A DNA stretch of 64,000 nt from the NCBI GenBank assembly GCA_001724265.1, contig MEDY01000158.1, positions 27,967 through 91,966 on the forward strand, read 5' to 3'. This stretch comes from Rhizaria sp. SCN 62-66 (taxonomy: Eukaryota; Rhizaria, unplaced). This document shows positions 22,810 through 33,526 of this stretch, one piece after another. The notes below the pieces were generated by a model. The model was not told where the DNA came from, made no database searches, and saw only the letters and a program-made list of their open reading frames with translations. The position numbers and the translations under genes were made by a program. Every line of letters begins with the position of its first letter. Position 1 is the first letter of the stretch.

Positions 22810-23951
22810 TGAGTAAGCGCGAAACTGCGTGTGAGCACCACGTGTTTTTGTGAAGAGGAAGCAACGACAAACAGAGGCTTTAAACAAAAAGAAAAAAGAG
22901 AGACACATGAAAATAAAAAGCATACGATAGTAGACGTATGGCGACACACTATTTGTGACATGCTAACACATAAAAACATATAAACACATGTTTCCCGCAC
23001 CGCAAACCCGGCCTTCATGCAGACACAGCAACACGGTGCAACACGCAACCTCACAATAAGCAGTAGCAGTAGCAGGAGTGGACGTGTGTGCACAAGACAG
23101 AAAGCTTGCGCAAACGGCGCAGTGTGTGTCGTGTTGAGCAAGGAAGGTGGGTGCACGCTGAGGATGACTGTGGGGACGCCAATGCGGGCAAACGAAAGCA
23201 GAGGCGGACATCAAAACAAAACATCATATGACTATTACACACTAAAACAAAGTATAGATGCTAAGAGCAGCATCAAAATCAATGAAAAACAAAACGACAC
23301 GAAATGAAACGAACGAACAGCTATACGTAGGTAGTCGGCCCCCTGCGGCGGCCGCGGCGGCAAAAACACGGAGGAAATATAGGGAAAACATCCGAGTTGG
23401 TGAAGCCAGCGAGCCAAGCAGCGGGGGACGGGGGCAAGGGGGGTGAGTAGAGGGGGAAGCGGGGCAGCGCGCGGTGGGGAGCAGGAGTAGCAATGAGGCT
23501 AATGTCGCTGCACACACGTGGTGCCCGTCCAGTCTGTGTCTCATTTCTATCTCTCTCTCATTCTAAATCTTTCGGGGCCATGTGCGGCGAAGCAAATGCA
23601 GCATGCATAGCGCCGCAGACGTAGACGAGAGACAAAGAGACTGAGAGAAGAAGAGGTAGAGAGAGACAAAGACGAAGTAGTGAATGAAGTGGCGCGAAGC
23701 CACAATTACAGGACGCAGAGACCAGATAAATTAGAAGAAGAGAATTGAGACAGTCTGGAAGCAGAATAAGCAAGCGAGTGCGATTGATTGCAAGCGCGTT
23801 GTCTGTCTGCTGTCGGTGAACGCGTCACTTAGTTAAGACGCAGAAACACAAACAGACAGACATACTGACGCGATTATCACACTCACTGAGTAGCTGCGAC
23901 CGTGAAGTAAGTACTCTTATCTTGTCTCGTACATGTCTTATTCTTCTGCGC

Positions 23952-25022
23952 TTACGCCCAGACCTTAAGGACAGTGTCCCAGGAGCCGGTACAAAGCGCC
24001 TTGCCGTCGTTGTTGACGCCCAGGCACGACACGCGGTTGTCGTGGCCCATCGTGTGAATCAGCGAACCGTGCGCCGTGTCCCACGCGTAGCAGTGGTGGT
24101 CGTCGTAGCCAGCAAAGAGCACCTTGCCGGTGTGGGAGAAGGCGACGGAAGTGATGCCGCAAAGGATCTTGTCCGAGGAGTAGCGGTTGATCTGTGAGAT
24201 AGCGCGCACGTCAAAGAGACGGCACGTCGAGTCGTCGGAGCCGGTCGCGAAGGCGTTGCCGTCGGGGAAAAACGCGACAGAGTTGACATCGGACTGGTGG
24301 CCGCGGAAGGTCTTGATGCAAGACGACGTGTTGCCACCGCGCGGGGGCGCGCGCATGTCCCAAAGCTTGGCCGAGGCGTCGACGGAGCCGGAGACGAAAG
24401 TGTTGCCGTGGATCGACACAGACATGACGTCGCCGTAGTGGCCCTGGTACACCTGCACAGCGGTGCGCTTGTTGATGTCCCAGAGCATGCAGGTCGAGTC
24501 ACCGGAGGACGTGAGGATCTCGTTGTCGTTAACGAAGCGGCAGCACGAGAGATAACCCTCGTGATTCTGCAGCTCGGCAGACGCGTTAATGCGGACGTCA
24601 GCAGAAGTCACGGAGGCGTCCTTGAGTTTGTACACGGAGCAGAGGTTGTCGAGGCCACCGCAGGCAACAAGGGAACCTGACTGCGAGTACGCGCAGGTCA
24701 TAACCCAGGAGGAGCGGAGGTGGATGGCAAAGAGCTTATTGGAAGTGAAGGCATTCCAGATAATGAGCTTGCCGTCCTGGGAAGCAGAGACGAGGTTGTG
24801 GGCAACGGCGGGGGACCACTGCATTGCGTAAATCTTGCCGAAGTGGCCGCGCAGCGTGCGCTTGATAGCCATCTTGCACTCCATGCGCGGCGTGGCGCGC
24901 TGCGAGGCCTGGATCTGAAGAGCGGGGTGGTTGTCCGCCTCCTCAGCCTTGGCCTCGATTTGCGCCTGCATCTGTTCGATGGCGTGCCGGCAGCGGTTCA
25001 CCATTCCCTGAATATCAGCCAT
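23952..25022 (-). CDS. Heterotrimeric G-protein beta subunit
   Basis: A 356-residue G-beta protein, which with G-gamma forms the plasma-membrane dimer released from G-alpha by receptors. An N-terminal helix (about 45 residues, [19 protein letters not shown]...) suitable for the coiled coil with G-gamma is followed by seven WD40 blades. Signature stretches are [97 protein letters not shown] and [14 protein letters not shown], the last being the usual G-beta ending. Length is normal (340-360). The ATG at 25022 is preceded by a strong splice acceptor (TTCCCCACAG|GCACCACC), so a 5'-UTR intron is likely. It ends at TAA. Confidence 0.95.
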   Translation of the reverse strand: MADIQGMVNRCRHAIEQMQAQIEAKAEEADNHPALQIQASQRATPRMECKMAIKRTLRGHFGKIYAMQWSPAVAHNLVSASQDGKLIIWNAFTSNKLFAIHLRSSWVMTCAYSQSGSLVACGGLDNLCSVYKLKDASVTSADVRINASAELQNHEGYLSCCRFVNDNEILTSSGDSTCMLWDINKRTAVQVYQGHYGDVMSVSIHGNTFVSGSVDASAKLWDMRAPPRGGNTSSCIKTFRGHQSDVNSVAFFPDGNAFATGSDDSTCRLFDVRAISQINRYSSDKILCGITSVAFSHTGKVLFAGYDDHHCYAWDTAHGSLIHTMGHDNRVSCLGVNNDGKALCTGSWDTVLKVWA

Positions 25023-26239
25023 GGTGGTGCCTGTGGGGAAGAAAAAGAAAGGGCAGCGAGAGGGCAAGGCGTGGCAAGAAAAGAATAGCGGCGTGAGGAC
25101 GAGAGAAGCGGAGCAAATGAGCCGGATGAAGGGGACGCGAGAGCTAGGTCGAGGGGGGCTCCGGCCCCCCCCCTCTGAGACTAGGTCACGAACGCGGCAG
25201 ATACCGCGCGCTGGTATCACTGCAGCGCAGCTGGGTCGGCATGCCCGATTATCTGGCATGCGCTGCAGTCGCGCTGAGCAACGCCCCAAGAAAACAACGA
25301 AGCCCCGGCCGCGCCAGAGGTCTGAAGTAGGACCCGCCCCAGAGGGCTCGTCACTGCTGTGTGAATCCTCTAGGGGCATACATTTTAGGGATATTCGATC
25401 TCTAGGAAGCCGCTGTGCCTAAAGAAGTAATAAAAATGCAAATAAAAGACACGAAACAGTTTACACAAAAATTGAATGCTCTCCAAACGGCCTCACCACG
25501 CCTAAATGTCATCTGCAAGCCTGCCCATTGAGTTTGGGCTTGCTTGACGGCCGGCCCTTAGACTGTTTTTTTCGGTCCACTCTGGTCAGGCTTCGGTCCT
25601 CGTCGTTCGGCGATTCAGTGGGGTGCTTTCTTTGGTGGGACTAAAATATTATTATCGGAGGTATGATCGCCTCAAAAACGCTTCATTTTGAAATATATTA
25701 TTTGCGAGATGAGTGTATATGTTGTGCTCGCAATTTTAAATTCGAGCAGAGTGAATCCATTACGAGTTGCGAGTCAACTCAATGCATCCGTTCTTTCAGA
25801 AAAGTAACCAAGCTGAGCTAGAAAATATATCACTCCAACGTTGTATAATAGGGAGAAATAGATGTCATGAGATGAACATTGAGCCATGAGAGGTATGTAT
25901 TGGTGTGAGCATCCAATAAATTACGAAGTTGCCTACTTCCAGAAAGCAACACCTAAAGCACCTGCCACCGCGAAACGCGCAGGCTTGTGCTTCAGGAAGA
26001 AAGATGACCACTTCCCCAGCGACAACACACGAGTATGCGCGCATAGAGAGATGTCACCTCGGGGAGGATATTGAGCAGAAGACGTGGTTGCTACACCACG
26101 TCGTCGACGTCATCACCGCGCTAGTTTAACTTTAACACTCTTTTGTCAGCTCCCAACACACTACGGTGGATGAGACCGGCATGCCAGGAGTGTTATGAAG
26201 ACAGAGAGTGATGATAGTTAGTTAGGGGAGGCAAATAAC
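25023..26239 (-). other. Intergenic region upstream of G-beta
   Basis: Promoter and likely 5'-UTR intron of the G-beta gene, then the 3' flank of the ADP/ATP carrier gene. It includes a cluster of inverted repeats at 25151-25269. The rest is AT-rich with no gene seen. Confidence 0.55.
25151..25269. repeat. Cluster of short inverted repeats
   Basis: Three hairpin-forming elements lie together upstream of G-beta: a G/C arm pair around TCCG (25151-25175), ATACC/GGTAT (25201-25217), and an outer ACTGCAGCGC (25219-25228) with GCGCTGCAGT (25260-25269) enclosing a GGCATGCC/GGCATGC pair. They could be structure in a transcript or a protein-binding palindrome. Confidence 0.6.
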
Positions 26240-27163
26240 TTACTGCTTGTTGTCCTTGAAGGTGGCGATGTACCACTTCTGGACGGCATCGAAGCCCGCG
26301 AGCACACCGGCACCGGCAACACCACGGAGGATGTTGGCACCAGCACCCTTCATGAAGGCGGAAGCACCGTCCTTCTTGAGGATCTGAATACCGCAGTCAA
26401 TGGAGTTCTTGTACTTGGCACCAGAGCCGACGGTCATCATCATGCGACGGCGGATGGTGTCGAGGGGGTACGACAGGAGGCCGGAGACGACGGTGACACC
26501 GTAAGCGAGGCAGAAGGAGAGGAAGACGGAGGCATCCTTGCCGAGGAGGAGGGGGCGGAGGGTGTCGTAGAGGCCGAAGTAGAAGCCACGGTAGACGATG
26601 ATACCAACGCACGAGATGACGAAGCCACGGTAGAGGCCGGCAATACCGTCGGTGGCGAGGGTCTTCTTGTAGACGTCAACGAGGCCGTTGTACTGGCGCT
26701 CGCCGCCCTTGGACTTAACGTCGGAGGCAAGACGGGTACGGGCGAAGTCGAGGGAGTAGACGAAAGCCAGGGAGAGGGCACCAGCAGCACCGCCGGAGGC
26801 GATGTTCTTGGCGAGCTTGGACGCAGTGGACTCGTTCTTCTTGGTGGCGAACATCTCCTTGATGGTGTCCTTGAAGGCGAAGTTCAGGGCCTGGGTGGGG
26901 AAGTAACGGACGACGTTAGCAGTGTTGCCGCGCCAGAAGGAGGAGAGACCCTCAGTCTTCATGGTGTGGGTGGTGCAAGCCCAGACACCGCCGTAGGACT
27001 TCTCGAGACGGCCAGACTTGATCATCTCAGCCTCGTTCTGGACGAGGAGCTTCACGCGCTCGATGGGAGCAGCGACGGTCTTGGCAGCGATGGCCGCAGC
27101 ACCGGAGAGAAGGAAGTTCTCAAGGAAGCTGAGCTTGGAGGAAGAAGCAAGAGACTCACTCAT
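26240..27163 (-). CDS. Mitochondrial ADP/ATP carrier
   Basis: A 307-residue inner-membrane carrier exchanging matrix ATP for cytosolic ADP. It has three mitochondrial-carrier repeats with motifs [14 protein letters not shown] (Ser instead of Pro, as in some other ADP/ATP carriers) and [11 protein letters not shown]. The RRRMMM hexapeptide is diagnostic for ADP/ATP carriers. Other family stretches are [24 protein letters not shown] and [11 protein letters not shown]. Length matches the family (about 300). I chose the ATG at 27163 ([10 protein letters not shown]); an earlier alternative frame start lacks an ATG context. It ends at TAA. The intact motif set implies functional, ATP-exporting mitochondria. 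Confidence 0.97.
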   Translation of the reverse strand: MSESLASSSKLSFLENFLLSGAAAIAAKTVAAPIERVKLLVQNEAEMIKSGRLEKSYGGVWACTTHTMKTEGLSSFWRGNTANVVRYFPTQALNFAFKDTIKEMFATKKNESTASKLAKNIASGGAAGALSLAFVYSLDFARTRLASDVKSKGGERQYNGLVDVYKKTLATDGIAGLYRGFVISCVGIIVYRGFYFGLYDTLRPLLLGKDASVFLSFCLAYGVTVVSGLLSYPLDTIRRRMMMTVGSGAKYKNSIDCGIQILKKDGASAFMKGAGANILRGVAGAGVLAGFDAVQKWYIATFKDNKQ

Positions 27164-27896
27164 GGCGACTGGACAGAGCAACGTAGCAAGCAAAGAAACA
27201 AAGAAATGGTGAGGAGGACAAGCTAGGGTGAGCGGAGTTTTTGGGCGCGGACGAGATCTCCGGGGGCATCAAACGCGGTGGATAAAACGAAAAAACAAGT
27301 GCGCAATGGGGTTTCGCGGAGAAACACCCGTGGGCTGCGCTACATGAAAGACAGACACGCTTTGACAGCGTGTGAACACGGTTTTCGCCGCGAAACTTAA
27401 ATTGATGACAGGCCGAAGTAGGGGACGCGGTCGGGCCGCCACGGAGACGTCGCGAATAGGCAACATTGCGAACCAAGCAAGAAAAATGAATCACGAAACA
27501 AATACGTGGCAACGCGGGCCACCGTAATTGCGCATCTGCAATCTCTAAGACTGCGCGGGGCGTTCGCTTTGTTCGCTGCGAAAGAAGCGACGAGTCCGTC
27601 CTCTGTCTCGCCTCCCCGCTCTGCCGGGGCTAAGGGCTCGACCCCTTAGACGGTCGCTCACCAGATGACCGTGAGCAGCGTCTGCTGACTGCAACTTGTG
27701 GCTTAGATTTGGGGTTATTCAACTGATATCAAAGTACTATCTATGAAGATACTTCTCATGAATATAGGAACAATGCAGTTTGGTCTGTATTTTTGTTAAC
27801 TTAAATCTGAAAGGGAGCATATCACCAAACGCAGAGACACTGGGACCGGGCTCGGCCAACTTGACGCGCCCTCTGTAACGCGCTTTTCCGGCCAAC
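27164..27896 (-). other. Intergenic region upstream of ADP/ATP carrier
   Basis: About 730 bases. It contains small inverted repeats near 27608-27655 (CCCCG...CGGGG and CTAAGGG...CCCCTTAG). The carrier 5' region is pyrimidine-rich on the minus strand and ends GCTCTGTCCAG|TCGCC, a possible acceptor. No gene seen. Confidence 0.5.
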
Positions 27897-28544
27897 TTAG
27901 ACGTAATAATACCCGTATGCAGGCTGGACGCTGCGGTATGTCACCGGCACGTAGCGGTACCCACTGCGGTAGTTGTAGTTGCGAGGCTGTGTGTTCGTGT
28001 TGTAGTAGATGTTACCGCGAGTGCGATAACGCACCGGACCAGGGCCTGGAGCTGGGCCAGGAGCGGGCGGGCGCGGACGCGGGTTGGGACGCCAGTGGGG
28101 CGGGAAAAACGGCCACGGACCGGGCCCGGGCGCGGGCGCGGGGGGACGTGGCCGCGGCGGCTGCGGCTGCGGGGGAGCGCGCTGGGTGCAGAGGCGCTGC
28201 AGCTGGAAAGGGTTCATCGAGCGGCATGTTAGATACGGCTCGAAACCGCGCTGGCAGCAGTACCGCGGGTCGATCGGCTGCGAGAGGTCCACGGGGGCCG
28301 GCGCCGGGGCCGGGGCAGGCTCGGGAGCGGGCTCAGGGGCCGGAGTAGGAGTGTCGGTTTCCGTCTCGTCGGGAGTTGCGGTCTCATCAGTGGTGTCTGA
28401 CGACAAGGGGGCGGGAACCTCCTCGCCGAGGCCCTCGTTGCGGTGCTTGAGCGAGGGGTCCGCTGAGTCGAGCGCGGTGGCGGAGAGCACAGCGACCGCG
28501 AGGGTCGCGAGCAAGAGCAGGAGCGTCAGGCGTGAGCGGGCCAT
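27897..28544 (-). CDS. Secreted proline-rich protein of unknown function
   Basis: A 215-residue protein I do not recognise. The N-terminus has a clear signal peptide (basic MARSR, then a Leu/Ala hydrophobic core ending near ATALDSA). Then come an acidic Thr/Asp region, a (PAPEPAPEP)-type repeat, and a short cysteine-containing module YCCQRGFEPYLTCRSMNPFQLQRLC (four Cys, about residues 95-119). A Pro/Arg/Gly-rich stretch and a Tyr/Asn/Arg-rich tail ending AYGYYYV follow. The composition is like an extracellular matrix or cell-surface protein. It ends at TAA. Its divergent neighbour is NEK10, with no functional link evident. Confidence 0.7.
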   Translation of the reverse strand: MARSRLTLLLLLATLAVAVLSATALDSADPSLKHRNEGLGEEVPAPLSSDTTDETATPDETETDTPTPAPEPAPEPAPAPAPAPVDLSQPIDPRYCCQRGFEPYLTCRSMNPFQLQRLCTQRAPPQPQPPRPRPPAPAPGPGPWPFFPPHWRPNPRPRPPAPGPAPGPGPVRYRTRGNIYYNTNTQPRNYNYRSGYRYVPVTYRSVQPAYGYYYV

Positions 28545-29092
28545 GCTGTGCGAGAGAGTGGGATAGGACGCGAACAGAAGATCGAGCGCGATGATACTAA
28601 GAGCTGCAACATAAATAATAATGAATATAGATACAATAACTATTTATGTATCCGAACGTGCGAAGTTCGAACTTGAATTTATCAGTATTTCACTTAAAGG
28701 CAATCATTGCAAATCACTTACGATGTCGATGTCACCGTGGTTCGCAAAAAAATCGTGAAGCAGCCAAAAACAAGGACTCGCCGTTCAAATCTTCGAGGGA
28801 GTAACTCTCTCTGCCGCAATCCAGCACTTATACTGAAATAGAATGTGATTGTCGCGCTTGATTTACGACCGTTTTTGTGTTTAAATACTGTGTTGAACGA
28901 TCATATCCCGCAGAATTGACAAATTCTTTATCGTCGAAGCACCGAATTACAAGCGCTTCAACCTCATTAAGCAGCGCTAGCGCCATGAAACTACGCTTAT
29001 AAGTACCATGTGCAATGTTTTTTTTATTTCACGTTGTTTTCTATAGACTTGACACAAAAGCAGACACTTAAATCTCTTTCCTCGCGTGCAGC
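28545..29092. other. Divergent intergenic region
   Basis: About 550 AT-rich bases between the Pro-rich protein gene (-) and the NEK10 gene (+), expected to hold both promoters. No gene seen. Confidence 0.55.
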
Positions 29093-30764
29093 ATGGACTT
29101 TCGGGGGGACGTCGAAATTGGCGCCTCTCAGGGCGGTGGATACCACGCACGAACCGGGACACAAACCCGGTCCGGAGTGCCTGCCACGCCCAACAGTGCT
29201 TTGCAACCCACCCTCGGACCCTCACGGCCGCCGTCCTGGCACCCCAGCCAAGTGTCTATGCGTTCCCACGGCCCTGCCCCCACATCCTCGTCATCGTCCT
29301 CAGCTTCGTCGTCATCATCATCATCATCGTCGTCGTCAGCTGCAGCAGCAGCGCAGGGCGCAACTGGCCCTGGTCCGGCGCGCTTGCCCGTTGCCACGCT
29401 GACGCCCGAAGGCACGGCCTCGCTCTACAAGCTCGTCAACACGCTCGCTGCATCGCTCACACCGCAACTCGCAGCCGCGCTCATGGTCGAGCCTCCTTCG
29501 TCTATCGCGGCCGCCACACCCGCTACCGCTGCTGCAGAGGGCTCCGCGGGTGAGGACGTGCTGCTGGACGCGTTTCTGCTGCAGCACTCTCGCGCATACG
29601 CCTTCCCTTCCCCTGTAGACTCTGCCGCCGCCACCGACGCCACAAACGACGGAGGCAACGGCGGCAACAGCAGCAGCAGCAGTGGTAGTAATGTGAACAA
29701 TGTGAGCGCTGCAGACGGACCCGGTGCTCCATACCCGCAACTCGCCGCCGCGCTACTGTGCGCGCGTGTTCTTAGCCCCTCTTTCTGTCCACCGCCACCC
29801 TCCGCAGCTACAGCAACAACAACAACATCAGTCTCAGTCTCAGTCTCCAGCACAACTAGCTCGAGTTCTGGCTCTAGTTCAAGCACTGGCGCTGGCTCTG
29901 GCGCTGGCGCTAGTGGAGTGGTGGTCTTACAGTCTACGCTGTGGGCTGCCCCGGCGCGCGCGCACCGGCTCCGCGTTCTGCGCTGTCTCCGTGTGCTATC
30001 CCGTGATGGACGCCTCGCTGAACGCTTGCTCTACCCGCGTCCCTTACCTGCGCCCCTCACAAACGCCTCAGCCGCTGCTAGCAATGCTGCGGCGGCGGCG
30101 GCGGTGTCGGGTCTTGACTACCCCGCGGCGGTCGCGGGGCCCGGCGACGTGCCGCCACCGCTGCGCGCGCTGTCTCGAGCGCTGTCGGTCCACGCGCAGG
30201 CGCACTTCGCGGCGGCGGCGGCGGCGGCGGGCAAGCCTGGCGCCCCCGCGCTGCGTGGCGTGACTTGGGAGCGCTCTCCGCCGCTTTACTTAGAGGAAAC
30301 ACTCGGCGAGCTCACGTCTCTTGTCAAGCGCGTTGCGCTGCTTCCGCTCCTTGTCCCCAGCAACAACAACACCAGTTCGAATGCGAGTTCAAGTGCTGGG
30401 GTGAATAGTGACAACGGCAGTGCGATGTTGATGGCAAACGAGCTGCTTTTGCGTGCAGACGCGCATGCACCGTTGCTGCTATTGCTTTGCTCTGCGTCGC
30501 CCTTTGTTGTGCAAGCCGCGCTTGTTGCGCTGTTGCACTTGCGTGGTGCCGCGGCAAACGCGGCCGCGCAGGGCACGTCCGCCGCCGCCGCCGCCGCCGC
30601 CGCGGGCTTCGCTGTTACCACCACTGCCACGACTACCGACGGCGAGGTGGAGGCTGAGCTGGCCGCCGCGGAGGCCAGCGTTGCAGCGGCGGCGGGCGCG
30701 GCGGCGGCGGCTGTGGCGGACGCGATCGCGGCGTTTTCGTTCCCTCACGCGCGCGTTTGCGCCC

Positions 30765-30806
<42 letters not shown>

Positions 30807-33495
30807 GCAATAGCAGTGCAAATAGTGAAGAATTGTACTGTTGCTGTGCGCGCGACGGCCCCGGCGGTGCGCCGTGCCCACCCCCGCCAGTCTTCAGCAA
30901 CAACACGAGCATCGGGCGCAATAACGCTGATAATGACAACAATGACGCTGCCGCCGCTGCCGCTCGCGAGTGGGCATGCTGGGACCACGCTTATATGAGC
31001 GACCGTGACCGTGACCGTGCGCAAAGTAACCGTGAGCGCCTCACAACTGACCGTGAGCTCGGTGACGACGCCGCGAGTGATTCCGACAACGACTGGGGTT
31101 CTGGCGGGGGCAACGCCCTCACGGCCGCGCTCGCGATCGTTGCCGGCACTGCGCCGTGCTTCCGCGTTCACAGCAGTTACAACAACAGCGGGAGCACTGA
31201 GCGCGCTACTTCCGCCAACTCTAGCAGCGCAAGCGCAAGCTCTCTCGTCGCGCTGCGCCGCCTCGCAGCCGATCTGCTCGCGTTTCTCCTGCACAACTCT
31301 GCCTTGGCGCGCGCGCGCTTTGCCGCCGCGGCGGGCGCGCCGCGTCTCGTCGCCGCCGTCGCCGCGCTGACCCCGGCGCGCGCGCTTCTGCGGGGCCGGC
31401 CCGCCGCAGCCCTGGCCGCCGACGCGGAAGACCTGCTCTGCTCGCTGCTGCGGCTGCTGGGGGACGCCGCCGCACACTGGGGGTCTGCGGAGGCCGCACT
31501 CGCCGCCGGCGCGGCGCCGCTGCTGTTGCACGCGCTGCACTCCACTGTTGCCCCGCAGCAACAGCACGCGCTCGCGGCCGACTCGTCATCATCGTCATCC
31601 TCTGCGACTACGACTGCGAGTACAAGTGGGTCTGTGACCGCGGCGGCGCCCGTGGTCCCGGCCGGCTGGGCCGCGGCAGCACTAGGCGCGGGCTTCCTCC
31701 CGCTCCGCGCCGACTCCGCCCCCGCGGCGCTGCGCGCGCTGTCCGCGCTGTCCTTCGCGCCCCTGGGGTAGCCCGTTCGCCCCAGTCCGTTGTTAGACGT
31801 GTTGGGCCCCAGTGTGCGCCCGCTGTGTCTGCCGCCGCCGCGGTCGGAGCTGTGGTGTTGGCGCCGCGCCGCCGCCGCCGCCACGGCCCTTGCGCAGTTG
31901 CTGCTGCATGACGCACGCCCTGCGCCGCGCCGCATCCGCTACCGCGCGCCTGGCACGTCGTCGGCGACAGCAACAACAACAGCAGCTCAGCCTCTCGGAA
32001 CCACTGCGACCGCGAGTGTGAATGAGACTGATACCGTGGGTGAGACTGCGATGGCGCTCCAGCCGCGGTCTAGCGCCGTGGCGGACGCCGTCCTCGCGGC
32101 TGGCGGCGCCGGCACTGCCGCGCTGCTCTTCGCCCAAGCGCACCCGCACGCGCAGCCGCAGGCGCCGGAGGCTCCCGGCCGCGCTGCCGCGGCGGCGAGC
32201 GACGCGCAGACGGCGCTGCTGCGGGTGCTGGCGCTGCTGCTGAGCCCGCCGCCCCCGCTCGCGCCGCCGCCGCCCGCGGCGCTGCCCGCGCTGCCGCACG
32301 GCTGCTGCGGCCCCGCGCTGTGCGCCACCGCGCTCGCCGCGCGCGACTGCGAATGCGACTGCACGCAAGAGAGTTCGCGCGGTGACGGCGGCAGCGCCAG
32401 CGGCGGCGAGAGCGGTGCCGCGACGGTGGATGTGGTGTTGCCGGCGGCGCTGCTGCTGGCGGGTCCCAGCGCGCTGCCCGCCGCGCTGAGCTCCGTCGCC
32501 GCGCGGCTCGGCGCGTGGCTCCGTCCGCTCGCCGCAGCGCACGCAGCAGCACCGGCCCCCGCGCTCGCGCTCGCTCTCGCTCCATCAGTCACCGTCTCGG
32601 CCGACTGGACGGGGGTCGAGTCCGGGGAGTGCGACGGCTGCGCGCCACACGCGGCCGCGGTCGCGAGGCCGTGTCTCGTCGACTTGCTCTCGCCGTTGCT
32701 GCCGCCGTCAGTCCTCACCTCGCTTCTGGCCGCGGTCGCGCCCGCCAGCGCAAGCGCTGGCTCCGCGAACAACAGCAGCAGCAGCGGCGGCAATGGTAAT
32801 GGTAATGGTAATGGTAATGGTAATGGTAATGGTAATGGTAATGGTAATGGTAATGGTAATGGTCTTGTCACCGTGTCGGCCGCGTTGGCGACCGCGGGCG
32901 CGGCGGCGGCTGACCCGTCCGTGCTGCGACCCGCTCTCAGGCTCTGGGCCGACCATCTCTCAGGCCTCTCAGCTGCCGCAGCCGCCGCTGGCGACCGACC
33001 GTTCTCACCGTCCCAGTCTGGCACCGCTGCCCAGCAAGGCGGGGGCGGTGGGTTTTTTGCTCCAACGCAGACGCAAGGGCTTGGCCCCGCGACACCGTCC
33101 TCTGCTGCGGGCGGCGTCCGGCCCCGGTCTTTCAGCCGCACCTCCACCGCGACCGGCACGGGAACTGGCGGCCAGTGGGTCACAGGTACTGGAACCAGTG
33201 GTAGCGGGTTACCCGCGGCCCCACTGTCCCCCGGCGCTGCCGCGGCGTTCGCGGCCGCAGCGCACGCCGCGCACCTCGACGCCGCGGCCGCCGCCGCCTG
33301 CGCCGCCGCCGCTGCAACGGTCTCCCCGCAGTCGACCACCGCCATGTCGCAGCGCGGCTCGCCGTTGACCGGGGCCGGAGACAGCGGCAACGACTTGGAC
33401 TTTGACGCGGCCGCGGAGGCCGTGCGTGGTCTGCGCGCGCTGGCGGCTGCGGGCGGCGCGGGCGCGGCGGCGGCGGCGCTGGCCACGGCCGGCGC

Positions 33496-33526
<31 letters not shown>

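Larger units (their letters stand above)
20666..23951. other. 3.3 kb convergent non-coding region with microsatellites
   Basis: This spacer lies between the 3' ends of the Rab gene (+) and G-beta gene (-). It is dominated by simple sequence: CA tracts, AGCAC repeats, a GAAT tetranucleotide tract, GA-rich stretches near 23560-23690 and TG/AG-rich sequence. The frames that stay open here are repeat-derived (Thr-His or Val-Cys runs), with no recognisable protein. Confidence 0.7.

Noticed and set aside
22371-22870. Open frames of Thr-His or Val-Cys repeats in the microsatellite region
   Set aside because: They result from CA/TG repeats that lack stops; not genes.
31768-31785. 18-nt GT-AG intron removing the NEK10 TAG
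   Set aside because: It would keep frame, but it is far shorter than the supported introns (113-206 nt), and the same kind of explanation would be needed separately at five sites. Kept only as the alternative to UAG decoding.
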